A stretch of 64,000 nucleotides of DNA from assembly GCA_964536015.1 (NCBI GenBank), contig CAZHVS010000006.1, positions 136,290 through 200,289 of the forward strand. Reading direction: 5' to 3'. This DNA comes from CAZHVS01 sp964536015. GTDB lineage: Bacteria > Bacteroidota > Ignavibacteria > Ignavibacteriales > Ignavibacteriaceae. The notes beneath the pieces were generated by a model. The model was not told where the DNA came from and made no database searches. It was given only the letters and a program-made list of their open reading frames with translations. How positions within the stretch are numbered: the first letter of the stretch is position 1; each line of letters begins with the position of its first letter. Of this stretch, positions 1-9,013 are shown piece by piece. Both the position numbers and the translations under genes were made by a program.

Positions 1-1
1 T

Positions 2-1015
2 ACTCTGCTGTTTGTTATAATTGATATGATGGAAAACCTTGATGATTTTATTGATCAAGAAGTTGCGTGGACTATAGTAATCAAATATTATTTTCTGTTC
101 GCTCCAGAGATTATTAAATTAATTACTCCTGTGGCTGTACTCTTTTCTGCTTTGTTTATTACTGGAAAAATGTCTGGATTAAATGAAATAACCGCTGTTA
201 AAGCTGGTGGAGTAAGTATGTACAGGTTTATGGTACCGGTTATTCTTGTTACTCTCGTTATCAGTTTTATCTCTATTTACTTTGGTGGTTATGTTGTTCC
301 AAAGGCAAATAAAGAAAAACTGGAAATAGAAAGAAATTATCTTAAAAAAGGTATTGAGTTTGCCGGAAGCAATATCTTTTTCCAAGACTCTTACAATCGC
401 ATTGTAAACATTTCCTTTTTTGATGAAGAAAATAATGCCGCTATCCGTTTAACTATACAGGAATTTGATAGAAACAACTTAACCCATATGACTAAACGAA
501 TTGATGCACAGAGAATGGCTTTTGACACGCTTAGAAAAATTTGGACTGCTTATAATGGTACAATTAGAGTTTTTAATGACAATAACGAAAAGGTTGAATA
601 CTTTAATTCCAAAGAAATAACTGGGCTAAACTTTCTCCCTAACGATCTGGCATTTAAGCAACAGAAAATTCAGGAAATGAATCTTGGTGAATTAAAAAGA
701 TTAATAGACACAAAAGTAAAAGCCGGTAATGATCCAACCTCGATTATGATTGAATATCATACAAGATTTTCTTTTGCTTTTGCGAGTCTTATTGTTGTGT
801 TGTTTGGTATGCCTCTCTCTGCAAATAAACGTAAAGGTGGACTTGCATTACAGTTTGGAATTAATATTCTTATCACTTTCATTTATCTTGGTATGATGAA
901 GATAGTAGAAGCATTTGGCAAGAATGGTGCTCTTGATCCATTATTAACGGCCTGGTTTGTTAATTTACTTTTCTTTGTTGGTGCTTTAATTAATTTAAGC
1001 CGCATAAAACAATAG
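2..1015 (+). CDS. LptF/LptG-family LPS export permease (5' truncated)
   Basis: Inner-membrane permease of the lipopolysaccharide transport system (LptBFGC), which extracts LPS from the inner membrane. The frame is open right from the window edge (codons TLLFVIID precede the first ATG at 26), and that segment looks like the end of the first membrane helix of the family. The gene therefore starts upstream of the window and the ATG at 26 is internal. After the helical start come a periplasmic beta-rich region (about residues 95-215) and a C-terminal set of three membrane segments beginning near EYHTRFSFAFAS, which matches the family's conserved E-H-R-F motif. It ends in a basic tail (LSRIKQ). 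LptF and LptG are hard to separate; the DPLLTAWFVN segment resembles LptG slightly more. The partner permease is not in the window. Confidence 0.85.
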   Translation, partial: TLLFVIIDMMENLDDFIDQEVAWTIVIKYYFLFAPEIIKLITPVAVLFSALFITGKMSGLNEITAVKAGGVSMYRFMVPVILVTLVISFISIYFGGYVVPKANKEKLEIERNYLKKGIEFAGSNIFFQDSYNRIVNISFFDEENNAAIRLTIQEFDRNNLTHMTKRIDAQRMAFDTLRKIWTAYNGTIRVFNDNNEKVEYFNSKEITGLNFLPNDLAFKQQKIQEMNLGELKRLIDTKVKAGNDPTSIMIEYHTRFSFAFASLIVVLFGMPLSANKRKGGLALQFGINILITFIYLGMMKIVEAFGKNGALDPLLTAWFVNLLFFVGALINLSRIKQ

Positions 1016-1187
1016 TCTGTCATCTTTATTCAAATTACCTGGTCTGCAAACCATATTAATTTTCTCAAACGATTGTTTTTTTATTTGAATAGTAGTTATG
1101 TTTGATTTATGTTTTGTTTCTGATGGCGAATTATTCGTAAGCTATGTAAAATTATTTGAACTTCTTCCATAAAAGGAGAAAGAAAAG

Positions 1188-1352
1188 TTGCGAAATGAAC
1201 AGACTGAATTTATCTCCGATAGATATTCCAAGGCACTTAAAATACATGATGGTGGGGGAATCATTTCTCCTAGTTTGGCTAATATGGATTTCTATAGAAT
1301 TACTGAAAATCGATTAAAAGAATTAAATAATCGTATTAAAAATATTATCTAG
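1188..1352 (+). CDS. Small hypothetical ORF, TTG start (cassette-like)
   Basis: A 54-codon reading frame with a good ribosome-binding site (AAAGGAG at about 1172-1178) ahead of a TTG start. It opens after an in-frame TAA at 1170-1172. The product is hydrophilic, with a basic, Asn-rich end (LKELNNRIKNII). No family recognised. Its stop codon (1350-1352) touches the first arm of an attC-like inverted structure, an arrangement typical of integron gene cassettes. It could also be the tail of a decayed gene. Confidence 0.3.
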   Translation: MRNEQTEFISDRYSKALKIHDGGGIISPSLANMDFYRITENRLKELNNRIKNII

Positions 1353-1417
1353 CATAACCCGTTTTTCAAAGTTGCATTGCTTTTCTGGGCAGCCGGTTAG
1401 CGGCAATGTCGTTATGC
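1352..1417. repeat. attC-like inverted structure
   Basis: Outer arms GCATAAC (1352-1358) and GTTATGC (1411-1417) are exact reverse complements. Inner arms GCATTGC (1374-1380) and GCAATGT (1403-1409) pair at six of seven positions. The layout of nested outer and inner boxes around a variable centre, with AAC/GTT at the outer boundaries, is that of an integron attC recombination site. The outer boxes deviate from the consensus (RYYYAAC / GTTRRRY) at one base, and the spacers are asymmetric (15 nt left, 1 nt right). A partial copy of the right arm (GCATTGTCGTTACAT) recurs at about 1445-1459. No integrase is visible. Confidence 0.4.
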
Positions 1418-1465
1418 AACAAAAATAATAAGGAGTTTTTGTAGCATTGTCGTTACATCTTAAGA

Positions 1466-1972
1466 ATGGATAAAATGAAAAATTATAGCTTAATTAAATT
1501 TTTATCTGTGTTTTTATGTTTTAGCACAAATTTCACTGGCTGTTTTTCTTATTTCTCGGTTTCAAATAATGACTTTTCAAATATTCAACATGAGACGAGA
1601 ATAAGGATTATACTAAAAGATAATAGGGAATTTATTGTTCAGAATATAAATGAAATTAATTTTTCCAAACCTGATACAATACAACTATTCCAAAATGATA
1701 AATTAATTACATTGTCTGCGGATGAAATAAGAAAGTTAGCTGAAGAAAAATTTGATTTTGGAAAAACATGTTTTTCTGGAGTTTGGATTACAATGGGAAT
1801 AGTTGCAGGTCTACTTATAATATTTTTAATATATGGACTGGTGGAAGAGGTTTTAAAATGTGATATATCTAATGAATTAATTAGTTCTTTTTTTCAGTAC
1901 ATTTTTCAATCCAGAAGTTTTGCCTTTCTCCATTATCTAACCTCAGCTATTTTAGTCGCAGCAATTAATTAA
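1466..1972 (+). CDS. Hypothetical lipoprotein with a membrane segment
   Basis: A 168-residue protein of no recognised family. The N-terminus is basic then hydrophobic and ends in a lipobox-like NFTGC (Cys26), suggesting lipid anchoring. A short soluble stretch follows, with a beta-type segment (IRIILKDNREFIV) and a charged helix (SADEIRKLAEEKFDFG). One strong membrane helix lies at about residues 104-126, and the C-terminus is moderately hydrophobic. There is no clear Shine-Dalgarno before 1466; the ATG at 1475 is an equally possible start. It follows directly on the attC-like element, so it may be a cassette gene. The upstream AAGGAG at 1430-1435 is too distant to serve this start. Confidence 0.6.
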   Translation: MDKMKNYSLIKFLSVFLCFSTNFTGCFSYFSVSNNDFSNIQHETRIRIILKDNREFIVQNINEINFSKPDTIQLFQNDKLITLSADEIRKLAEEKFDFGKTCFSGVWITMGIVAGLLIIFLIYGLVEEVLKCDISNELISSFFQYIFQSRSFAFLHYLTSAILVAAIN

Positions 1973-2024
1973 TATCACCGGTTTGGTGACGAACATTTCA
2001 ATATTATTTATAAACGAGAGTAAA

Positions 2025-2777
2025 TTGGATAATTATTTTGAGAAACAGATTGAGTTAAGATATTTCGAGATGAATAAATTCGGAGAAGCATCTCCCACTG
2101 CTATTTTAACCCTGCTTGAAGAAACTGCCGCTGATCATTGCCTTTCAATCAATCAAAGTTTGTACGATCTTGAAAAACAAAATATAGGCTGGGTTTTGCT
2201 TTCGGGTTTTATGAAAATGGAACGCTATCCTATTTACAAAGAAAAAATTACAATCAGAACATGGCTTTCCGGTTATAGTGCAATTAAAGGCATAAGGCAA
2301 AATATTATTTATGATGAACAGAAAAATATTATCGGTCGGGCAAAAGGTTTGTGGGTTTTCTTTGATATAAAAAGAAGAAGACCAATTCAAATACTGGATT
2401 CAATAAAAGAGAAGTGGTCTCATTATGATGAAGAATGTGTAAATCACGATATTATAGCAAAAATAAAAGCCATCGACTCATCAACCAAAATTAAAGAGTT
2501 TATGATTAACCGTTATGATGTGGACTCATACCAGCATGTAAATAACATAAGGTATTTACAATGGTTAATGGAATCGATTCCGGAAGAGATTTTTGATAAC
2601 TATTTTCTGCACTCAATTGACGGTCGTTTTATTTCTGAAGCTCAGTATGAAGACACCATCATTTCCTATACAGAAAAAGATGACGCTGAAAATTCATTTG
2701 CACACACAATAAAAACAAAAAGCAATAATAAAGTATGTGCAACCGCAAAAACATTGTGGGGAAAAAGAAATAAGTAA
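2025..2777 (+). CDS. Acyl-ACP thioesterase (hotdog fold)
   Basis: Thioesterase of the acyl-[acyl-carrier-protein] (FatA/FatB-like) family, which releases free fatty acids from ACP in the cytoplasm. The first hotdog domain begins with the typical ELRYFEMN segment and has a long helix with EETAADH. The second holds DVDSYQHVNNIRYLQWL, matching the family's D-x-N/D-x-x-x-H-V-N-N active-site region. The length (about 250 residues) fits. The frame is open back to a TTG at 1983, but homologues normally begin just before the ELRYFEMN strand, so TTG at 2025 (LDNYFEK), with purine-rich GAGAG just upstream, is preferred. It stands alone, converging on the DUF5723 gene. Confidence 0.85.
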   Translation: MDNYFEKQIELRYFEMNKFGEASPTAILTLLEETAADHCLSINQSLYDLEKQNIGWVLLSGFMKMERYPIYKEKITIRTWLSGYSAIKGIRQNIIYDEQKNIIGRAKGLWVFFDIKRRRPIQILDSIKEKWSHYDEECVNHDIIAKIKAIDSSTKIKEFMINRYDVDSYQHVNNIRYLQWLMESIPEEIFDNYFLHSIDGRFISEAQYEDTIISYTEKDDAENSFAHTIKTKSNNKVCATAKTLWGKRNK

Positions 2778-2833
2778 AACGAAAGATTCTGGGCAGTAAA
2801 TATCTTTAGTAAAAATATTTCACTGTGTTAAAA

Positions 2834-4270
2834 TTAAAATCTCCATCGAGAATCGCAAGAGAAGGCAATTTTCTTTGCTTTATCTGGAGTAAACAAATAT
2901 TGAAATTCAGGCAGAGCAAAATTAAATTCAAGCAAACCGGATTCTATACCAAGTCCTAAAGCCCAGCCAAATTTATCGTACCCACCTAAAGAGCAGCCGG
3001 TGCGGAATGCAAATATCCAGTTCGGCGGAACCCACTCCAGACCAAATGAAAAACGTGCAATCTTACTATTTCCGGGTTGATTATTAAATCCCTGGTTATA
3101 ATCCATAGCAAACAAAAATTTTCCTGCATAGTTCATTGGTTTATTTAGTTGAAGAGAAAAACCAAATCTTAATGCAGTTGGTAAATCTGTAATAATTGAA
3201 CCAACAAATTTTCCATCACCAAAAAGATTATCAACAAGGGAATCCCTTTGTTTTTTGTTGGTTATATCATCAAGGAACAAATCACTGTTCGAAGAAAATT
3301 CTGCAACTCGTTCAGTCCATTTTATTTTCCCTATATCTGTAACTGCCAAGGCTATTCTTGTAACATCATTTACATTAAGGTTAAAACCAAAGTCAAATCC
3401 AAAACCAAAACCAGCGGGAGAAGGAAACAGGTTAAAGCTGTATCTTTTCTTTTCACTCACATTTTCAAAATCGTATTCAACGTTCAAACTTTTTGAAAAT
3501 GAAGAATAAGCAATAAACTTACTTTTACCGATTATTTCATTTTTAAAAGACGTTCCTGTTGTAACATCAACCTCATTAATCCCTGCATAAGCAAAACCTG
3601 TAACAACATTGCAAGAAATTCCTATAGAAAGTTCTTTCATGTATTTAGGAACAAGGTCAGGGAAATTTTTTGCATATGAAAAAGAATATTTTCTAATCCA
3701 CCAGGCGCTGCAATCAGCATCATTAAAATTAAAAACTTTGCTTATATCATTACCATAAAGTCCTAGAGTAATTATATCCTGCGGGAAATTCATACTTGCT
3801 GAAGCGACATCAAAAATTGAAAAAGCAAAAGCACCAATAGAAGTATTGGGTTTATACAGAACCGAAAAAATCTGTGCTGATAAATCTGTAAAAATTAATT
3901 CACCGCCTTCAAAAATGGATTTTAATTTTTCTTTATCATCAAGCGATAAATATCTTCCAGTCTTTTTATTCTGTGCATCGGTCACACCGCAAAAATAATA
4001 GTTATAGTCTTTTAACGTTATAAAATCGGTTCCAACTCTGAAGTTAAAACTTGGTAAAGGAAATACAGAAACAACTTCCCAGTATTTTTTTACATTTAAA
4101 ATATTAGCGGGGTTTTTTCCGACCGCAAACAGCCCAGTAGAAATAGCTGTTGATGTTTTTCCAAACGCCGAAGAGGTTGCATCGTAACCGCTTATTGAGC
4201 CACCGCCTTGTGCATGAACTTTATAAGAAAATCCAAAGACGAGAGACAATATGATTAAACAATTTTTCAA
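2834..4270 (-). CDS. DUF5723-type outer-membrane beta-barrel protein
   Basis: A 478-residue exported protein with a clear signal peptide (cleavage after KVHA). The mature start contains the GYDATSSAFGKTSTAISTG segment typical of Bacteroidota DUF5723 proteins, and a repeated pattern of alternating aromatic/hydrophobic residues suggests beta-barrel strands. The final residue is Phe (SRWRF), as expected for an outer-membrane barrel. The start codon is TTG, six bases after the stop of the upstream lipoprotein gene, so the two are surely co-transcribed and probably act together at the outer membrane. Function unknown; resemblance to FadL/PorV-like barrels is only general. Confidence 0.75.
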   Translation of the reverse strand: MKNCLIILSLVFGFSYKVHAQGGGSISGYDATSSAFGKTSTAISTGLFAVGKNPANILNVKKYWEVVSVFPLPSFNFRVGTDFITLKDYNYYFCGVTDAQNKKTGRYLSLDDKEKLKSIFEGGELIFTDLSAQIFSVLYKPNTSIGAFAFSIFDVASASMNFPQDIITLGLYGNDISKVFNFNDADCSAWWIRKYSFSYAKNFPDLVPKYMKELSIGISCNVVTGFAYAGINEVDVTTGTSFKNEIIGKSKFIAYSSFSKSLNVEYDFENVSEKKRYSFNLFPSPAGFGFGFDFGFNLNVNDVTRIALAVTDIGKIKWTERVAEFSSNSDLFLDDITNKKQRDSLVDNLFGDGKFVGSIITDLPTALRFGFSLQLNKPMNYAGKFLFAMDYNQGFNNQPGNSKIARFSFGLEWVPPNWIFAFRTGCSLGGYDKFGWALGLGIESGLLEFNFALPEFQYLFTPDKAKKIAFSCDSRWRF

Positions 4271-4276
4271 TGATTG

Positions 4277-6304
4277 TTAGTGTATTTTATAATTTACTTT
4301 ACCATAAATTCTAATCTTGAAAAAGTCACTTGTTCTGAATTTAACCGGCGATGCATTTGGCAAAGTTGTATTAACACGGACTTTTGAGATTATATATTTT
4401 GCATCAAGAATTTTTTTAACATCATCTCCATAAAAAAATAGTTTTGTACTGTTTTCTACAGAACTAATTACTTCTCCATTTGGATTGACTGGAGCTGCAA
4501 CTGCAATTATTGAATCACTGCCGGTTGGAAGATATTCTAAAAAATTATATGCAGAATCAACAAGTATTCCTTTATAAACAACCCCAGATGGTAACGCATT
4601 TGATATTTCAATATTCAATTCAGCAGAAAGAATATTGCTAATCATTTCTCTATCAGTTTTTACGAAATCAACAGCTATCGTATCTGTAATAAAACCTTCT
4701 CCTATTCCCATGTTCAATGGAATTTCCAATTCTAAATTTCCTGAAACAGAATTTGTATCCCACGCTGAACCAGTTGCATAATTCGGGTTTGCCAATCCAT
4801 CACCTGTAACAAGTATTGAATCAGGAAACTTAGTCGAAAAGCCGCTAAGAAAATTTGCCATATCCGTCTTATTAATAGAAAATAAGTTTGAACCCTGATG
4901 CAAATTTTTTAACGGGATACTTAATATATGAGTTTGAATTCCATTAGTAGCTGTTAATATGCCTCTGAAATTAATATTGAAATTAACTGAGCTATAAAAA
5001 TTAAAATCAGTAATAACCTCTTTCAGATTCAATTGATTGTAAGAAAATTTTTTATAAAAATCTTTCATATCAAGTTTGAAATATGTATTACGCGATTCCA
5101 ATTGCGATGGTTTTAGTTTTCCTGCAAAATATTTCATTGTTGCTGAACGCTGTTGAATATTTACCAGTACACTATCTCCAACCGACACAGTTCTTAGTTG
5201 AGTGCTGCTTTTAGGTTGAACCGTAATCTTTACAGGTACAGTATTAACAAGACTGTTGCTGCTAATCTGATAACCTGTTAATGGATTTATCATAAAGTGA
5301 TTATTCGCTCCTGTAGTTCCTCTTCTGCTAAGAGCAATAAGAGTGTCATACGATTTCCCTGATGAAGAAATCAAAGTTGGAAAGCTGACTATAGCATCTA
5401 AATCAGCATCAATTCCATTATAAGAGAAAATGTCAAACCATCCTTTACTGAAAATCAAATTAGTAAAGTAAGATGAGTCATCAAGGAGAATGTCAAAATT
5501 CTGTATAAAGGAATTTTGTAGTGGAAAAATTGCAGTGGCAGATTTAACATTTAAATTTTCAAATGAAACTTTTAGTCCTGTATTAGCATTGGAAGGAATA
5601 AAAACTGAACTCCCCCCGCTTCCAGGAGTTGATAATGTTAGATTAATTTTCAAGCTATCGGGAATAGTTTTATTAGCCAAACTAAAAAATATATTTGCAG
5701 TGGAAGAATTTGAGATGCTTATTGCAGTAATAGAATCAAGAATAACAAAATTTGTATATGCATTCAAAATGCTTATCCTGTTTATTACAATGACGAAAGG
5801 ACCATTATTGTTTGTTATGCTTGTTTTCAGATAGCCGCTGTTAAATGTTGCTGAACGAAACTCAGGTATTCGGTTAATTGGTTCTGAAATATTTTGATTA
5901 ACAATTGCCGGAACAATGGTATTCGTTCCTGGTTGAACGAATGTCCATCTTGTAAGAAGAATTGTTCTGTTTATTTCTGCAGGATTTGTAATTTGAATTG
6001 ACGGTACTCTTACGTTAATATTCGAATTAACTTCTTTAAAGGTAATGCTGTCCCCAACTATTACAGGTTTAACATCAACAGTATCATAATAATATAACAA
6101 ACCAAGGTTAGTTGGGTCATGATAAGATTTGATTATGGTCGAATCTTTTTCTATTATTTCAGTAAGTTCATATTTCCTGTTCATCAAAGGAATATTAAGG
6201 TCTACATCCCATAAAGGCATAACAGGATTTTTAATCTCACAAGCTTGAAAAACAAAAAGCAAGATTACAAAAATTACAGAAATTAATTTTTTTATCCTTT
6301 TCAA
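4277..6304 (-). CDS. Large hypothetical lipoprotein
   Basis: A beta-rich lipoprotein of about 675 residues with no recognised enzymatic motif. If read from the TTG at 6304, the N-terminus is basic (LKRIKK), hydrophobic, then a lipobox FQAC at Cys22, which is textbook lipoprotein layout. The frame continues to another TTG at 6367, but that codon sits just past the terminator T-tract of the upstream gene and would place the lipobox at residue 43, so the shorter start is preferred. Neither has a convincing Shine-Dalgarno. The body is Ser/Thr/Asn-rich with many short strands. It is followed after 6 bases by the DUF5723 barrel gene, suggesting a two-component outer-membrane unit. Confidence 0.6.
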   Translation of the reverse strand: MKRIKKLISVIFVILLFVFQACEIKNPVMPLWDVDLNIPLMNRKYELTEIIEKDSTIIKSYHDPTNLGLLYYYDTVDVKPVIVGDSITFKEVNSNINVRVPSIQITNPAEINRTILLTRWTFVQPGTNTIVPAIVNQNISEPINRIPEFRSATFNSGYLKTSITNNNGPFVIVINRISILNAYTNFVILDSITAISISNSSTANIFFSLANKTIPDSLKINLTLSTPGSGGSSVFIPSNANTGLKVSFENLNVKSATAIFPLQNSFIQNFDILLDDSSYFTNLIFSKGWFDIFSYNGIDADLDAIVSFPTLISSSGKSYDTLIALSRRGTTGANNHFMINPLTGYQISSNSLVNTVPVKITVQPKSSTQLRTVSVGDSVLVNIQQRSATMKYFAGKLKPSQLESRNTYFKLDMKDFYKKFSYNQLNLKEVITDFNFYSSVNFNINFRGILTATNGIQTHILSIPLKNLHQGSNLFSINKTDMANFLSGFSTKFPDSILVTGDGLANPNYATGSAWDTNSVSGNLELEIPLNMGIGEGFITDTIAVDFVKTDREMISNILSAELNIEISNALPSGVVYKGILVDSAYNFLEYLPTGSDSIIAVAAPVNPNGEVISSVENSTKLFFYGDDVKKILDAKYIISKVRVNTTLPNASPVKFRTSDFFKIRIYGKVNYKIH

Positions 6305-6376
6305 TGAAATAATTCTAATTCTGGTAATTGCAGGCGGTAAATTCCTTAAATTGTAATGAAAAAACAAGAAAATATT

Positions 6377-6407
6377 AAAAAAAAGGCTTCAGGAATTCTG
6401 AAGCCTT
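6377..6407 (-). terminator. Rho-independent terminator after the DUF3467 gene
   Basis: A perfect 10-bp stem (AAGGCTTCAG, 6383-6392, with CTGAAGCCTT, 6398-6407) and 5-base loop. Read on the minus strand it is followed by eight T. It ends the TPR-DUF3467 transcript and insulates the downstream lipoprotein gene. Confidence 0.9.
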
Positions 6408-6412
6408 AAAAT

Positions 6413-6742
6413 TTAATTTATCTTTTCCTGCTTTATGGGAGGAATAAATCCAAACTGTTGATCAGGAGGATTGTCTGTGTGTATCTCTCCAAATCTTGTT
6501 TCAAATTTATCAATGTTATCTTTCAATGCTCGCATCAACATTTTGGCATGCTGAGGAGTGGTAATAATTCTTGCATGAACTTTAGCTTTAGGAATGCCGG
6601 GAACAATTCTTGTAAAATCTATTATAAATTCAGCAGGAGAATGTGTTATGATTGCTAAATTAGAATAAATTCCTTCGGCTTCTTTTTCACCAAGTTCTAT
6701 GTTTATCTGCTGTGGTTGTGGTTGATTTGAATTATTTGACAT
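6413..6742 (-). CDS. DUF3467 domain protein
   Basis: A cytoplasmic protein of about 109 residues from the DUF3467 family. The body has the recognisable pattern of this family: a Gln/Asn-rich start, then EAEGIYSNLAIITHSPAEF, DFTRIVPGIPKAKVHARII, and TPQHAKMLMRALKDNI. Function is unknown; the family is widespread in bacteria. The frame extends 11 codons further upstream, but the ATG at 6742 has GGGA at the right distance and lies four bases past the stop of the TPR gene, so it is the likely start. Translationally coupled with that gene and closed by a strong terminator. Confidence 0.85.
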   Translation of the reverse strand: MSNNSNQPQPQQINIELGEKEAEGIYSNLAIITHSPAEFIIDFTRIVPGIPKAKVHARIITTPQHAKMLMRALKDNIDKFETRFGEIHTDNPPDQQFGFIPPIKQEKIN

Positions 6743-6746
6743 ACTA

Positions 6747-8102
6747 TCATTTCCCAGATATTTTTGTAAATCCAATAACTTTATTATCAGAGCAGTAAAT
6801 TATTAAACTTATGTTCTTGTAGTAATAACTTGTAGCATTTATATTTTGAAAAACGCTTTCTATTTTCTGATCTGGTGTACCAATCATTTTGACTACATCT
6901 TCTTCACGCATACCAATTTTGAGGTTTTGTTCATTAGCCGTTCTTAAAGCATCGGATTTATTGAATGCATCAAAAGCTTTATCAGTCGTGCCAAGTACTG
7001 AATATACTTTGCCAAGCAGTTCCCAAATGGCTGCTTCGTCAGTTTTTTTCTGTACATATGTTTCAAGATATGGTAAAGCAAGATTATATTTTACTTTAGC
7101 TTCAGGATCTTCTTTGCCTAAAGCATCAGCATCTTTTGCTATCTTAGCTCCCCATTTAACATAAGTTACAGCAAGATTATATGTGGCATTTAGATATTCA
7201 GGATCAATTTCCAGAGCTTTTTTAAATTGTTCAACAGCACCTTCAAAATCATTTGCTCCTAATAAAAGAACACCATAATTATATCTGTATAATTTATTTG
7301 TAGGTTCCTGTTCAACACCAGCTTTAAAGGATTTTATTGCTATATCAATTTTGTTGGCACCAATGTAGGCATTCGATAGATAGAGAAGAATTTCAGAATC
7401 GTTTGGATAAATTTTTCTTCCATCTTCTAATGTACTTATTGCTTTATTGTAATATTCAATTGCTTTAATACTATCGGCAGCAACTTTGTTTTTTTCATAT
7501 TCATTTCTTACTGAGAGACCTTTGTTGTAATAAATTTCCCCAAGAAATTTTATACCATCAAGAGTTTTCTTTTTCGAATTAAGTTTTTCAAGATTAGGGA
7601 TTGCATCATCGTATTTTCCCTGACTAATATAAACCAGTGATAAATTTCTATATGTATCAGCAGAATCCGGTTCAAGTTTTATTGCATAATTAAAAGCCCA
7701 AACTGATTTGTCATAATACATTTTGACACTATCCTCATTTTTCACATTGGTAGCTCTCTGGTAAAATCCAACTCCTTTATTAAACAATTGTGCCCAGTGA
7801 TATTTTTTAGAATTTTCAATATCTTTTTCAAAATTTTTGCTTATAGAAAGTGATTTATTGTAAGAAGAAATCAGATTATCATAATCTTCTTTCTCTCCAA
7901 AGATATAACCCATAAGATAATATCCTTCATCACTTTTAGGATTTTTATCAGTTTCTTTTTTAAGGGCATCTAAAGCTTTATCAAAGTTTTTTTGCTGTAT
8001 ATATAATTTAGCACTTGTTAATTCTGTTGAAGAGCATTGATAACCTGTAAACATCATTGCAAGAATAAAAAGAGCTGAAATAAAAATATAAAAGCGTTTC
8101 AT
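6747..8102 (-). CDS. TPR-repeat lipoprotein with SmpA/BamE-like C-terminus
   Basis: A 451-residue exported protein. The signal peptide ends in a lipobox-like GYQC (Cys23). Tetratricopeptide repeats fill residues 28 to about 380, several with the canonical pattern (for example YLNATYNLAVTYVKWGAK and PDSADTYRNLSLVYISQGKYDDA). The last 60 residues (IGMREEDVVKMIGTPDQK onward) look like the small alpha/beta SmpA/OmlA-BamE fold, where GMxxxxVxxxxGxP is the signature. A role as an envelope scaffold is an inference from the domains. First gene of a two-gene unit with DUF3467. Confidence 0.85.
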   Translation of the reverse strand: MKRFYIFISALFILAMMFTGYQCSSTELTSAKLYIQQKNFDKALDALKKETDKNPKSDEGYYLMGYIFGEKEDYDNLISSYNKSLSISKNFEKDIENSKKYHWAQLFNKGVGFYQRATNVKNEDSVKMYYDKSVWAFNYAIKLEPDSADTYRNLSLVYISQGKYDDAIPNLEKLNSKKKTLDGIKFLGEIYYNKGLSVRNEYEKNKVAADSIKAIEYYNKAISTLEDGRKIYPNDSEILLYLSNAYIGANKIDIAIKSFKAGVEQEPTNKLYRYNYGVLLLGANDFEGAVEQFKKALEIDPEYLNATYNLAVTYVKWGAKIAKDADALGKEDPEAKVKYNLALPYLETYVQKKTDEAAIWELLGKVYSVLGTTDKAFDAFNKSDALRTANEQNLKIGMREEDVVKMIGTPDQKIESVFQNINATSYYYKNISLIIYCSDNKVIGFTKISGK

Positions 8103-8228
8103 CTGTTCTCCATTATTATTTTTTTGTGCCTCAAAATTAAGAGATTATAAGCCTTAAAACAAGAATACAGGTATTTTATTTATTCGTAGGGGAATGGATA
8201 AAAAGAGAGATATTAAGCTAAAAACTGA

Positions 8229-9005
8229 CTAAAACGTAAGGTCTTTAATAGAATTTAATTTAAACTTTGGTTTGATGAGTGAATTTCCGTTCAGGAAATT
8301 TTTTATGCCCGTTGATACTAGTGCGGTATCAACTCCAAAATTATTTCCCATTGCAATATCTGTTTCCAGCCTGTCGCCGATTAACAATACCTCTTTTAAT
8401 TTAAGGTTTAACCGACTCATTGCTTCTTCCATAATAAATGGTGATGGTTTCCCGAAATTCAACTCAAGTTTACGGTGAGTTCTTTTTTCAAGAGCAGAAA
8501 TTGTAGAACCTGCATCAAGTATCTCCCCGCCTTCAACAGGACAAGTGTCATCAATATTTGCAGCAAAAAATCTTGCTCCTTTTTCAAGACTGTGTGCCGC
8601 TATTTCAAGTTTTTTATAATCAAGAGTTCTATCAAGAGATACAATAAGAATATCAATTTCATCTGGATTATCGGTATACTTCAACCCGCTTTTTTTTATT
8701 TCATTTACAAATTTTTTTTCAGCAATAGCAAAAAAGTTTAATCTGGGAAAATTCACAGAAAGATAATTCTGTACGATAATCGTTGCATTAATTACTTCGT
8801 GTTTTTCGACTTTTACTTTATGTTTTTTTAAAAAACGATAATAATCAACTGCGTTTTCCGTTGTTTTGTTTGACACAAAAACTATTTTCTTCTCTTTTTG
8901 TTTAAGCAAATTGATTGTAGTAGCTGCCCCGGGAATTAATTTATCGCCACGGTACACTGTGCCATCAAGATCAATTATAAAGCCTTTATACTTATCTAGT
9001 AACAA
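8229..9005 (-). CDS. HAD-IIA family phosphatase (NagD-like)
   Basis: A 258-residue sugar- or nucleotide-phosphatase of the haloacid dehalogenase superfamily, subfamily IIA. All HAD motifs are visible: motif I DLDGT with nucleophile Asp12 and acid/base Asp14, motif II FVSNKTT, motif III GKPSP, and motif IV GDRLETDI. The CPVEGG-x-x-DAGS segment is typical of NagD/PGP-type C2 caps. Exact substrate cannot be read from sequence. It follows the amylase gene by 8 bases, so it probably shares its transcript. Confidence 0.88.
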   Translation of the reverse strand: MLLDKYKGFIIDLDGTVYRGDKLIPGAATTINLLKQKEKKIVFVSNKTTENAVDYYRFLKKHKVKVEKHEVINATIIVQNYLSVNFPRLNFFAIAEKKFVNEIKKSGLKYTDNPDEIDILIVSLDRTLDYKKLEIAAHSLEKGARFFAANIDDTCPVEGGEILDAGSTISALEKRTHRKLELNFGKPSPFIMEEAMSRLNLKLKEVLLIGDRLETDIAMGNNFGVDTALVSTGIKNFLNGNSLIKPKFKLNSIKDLTF

Positions 9006-9013
9006 AACAACTC

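Noticed and set aside
5490..5834. 114-codon plus-strand frame inside the large lipoprotein gene
   Set aside because: Antisense to a longer frame with a lipobox and consistent composition; no independent support.
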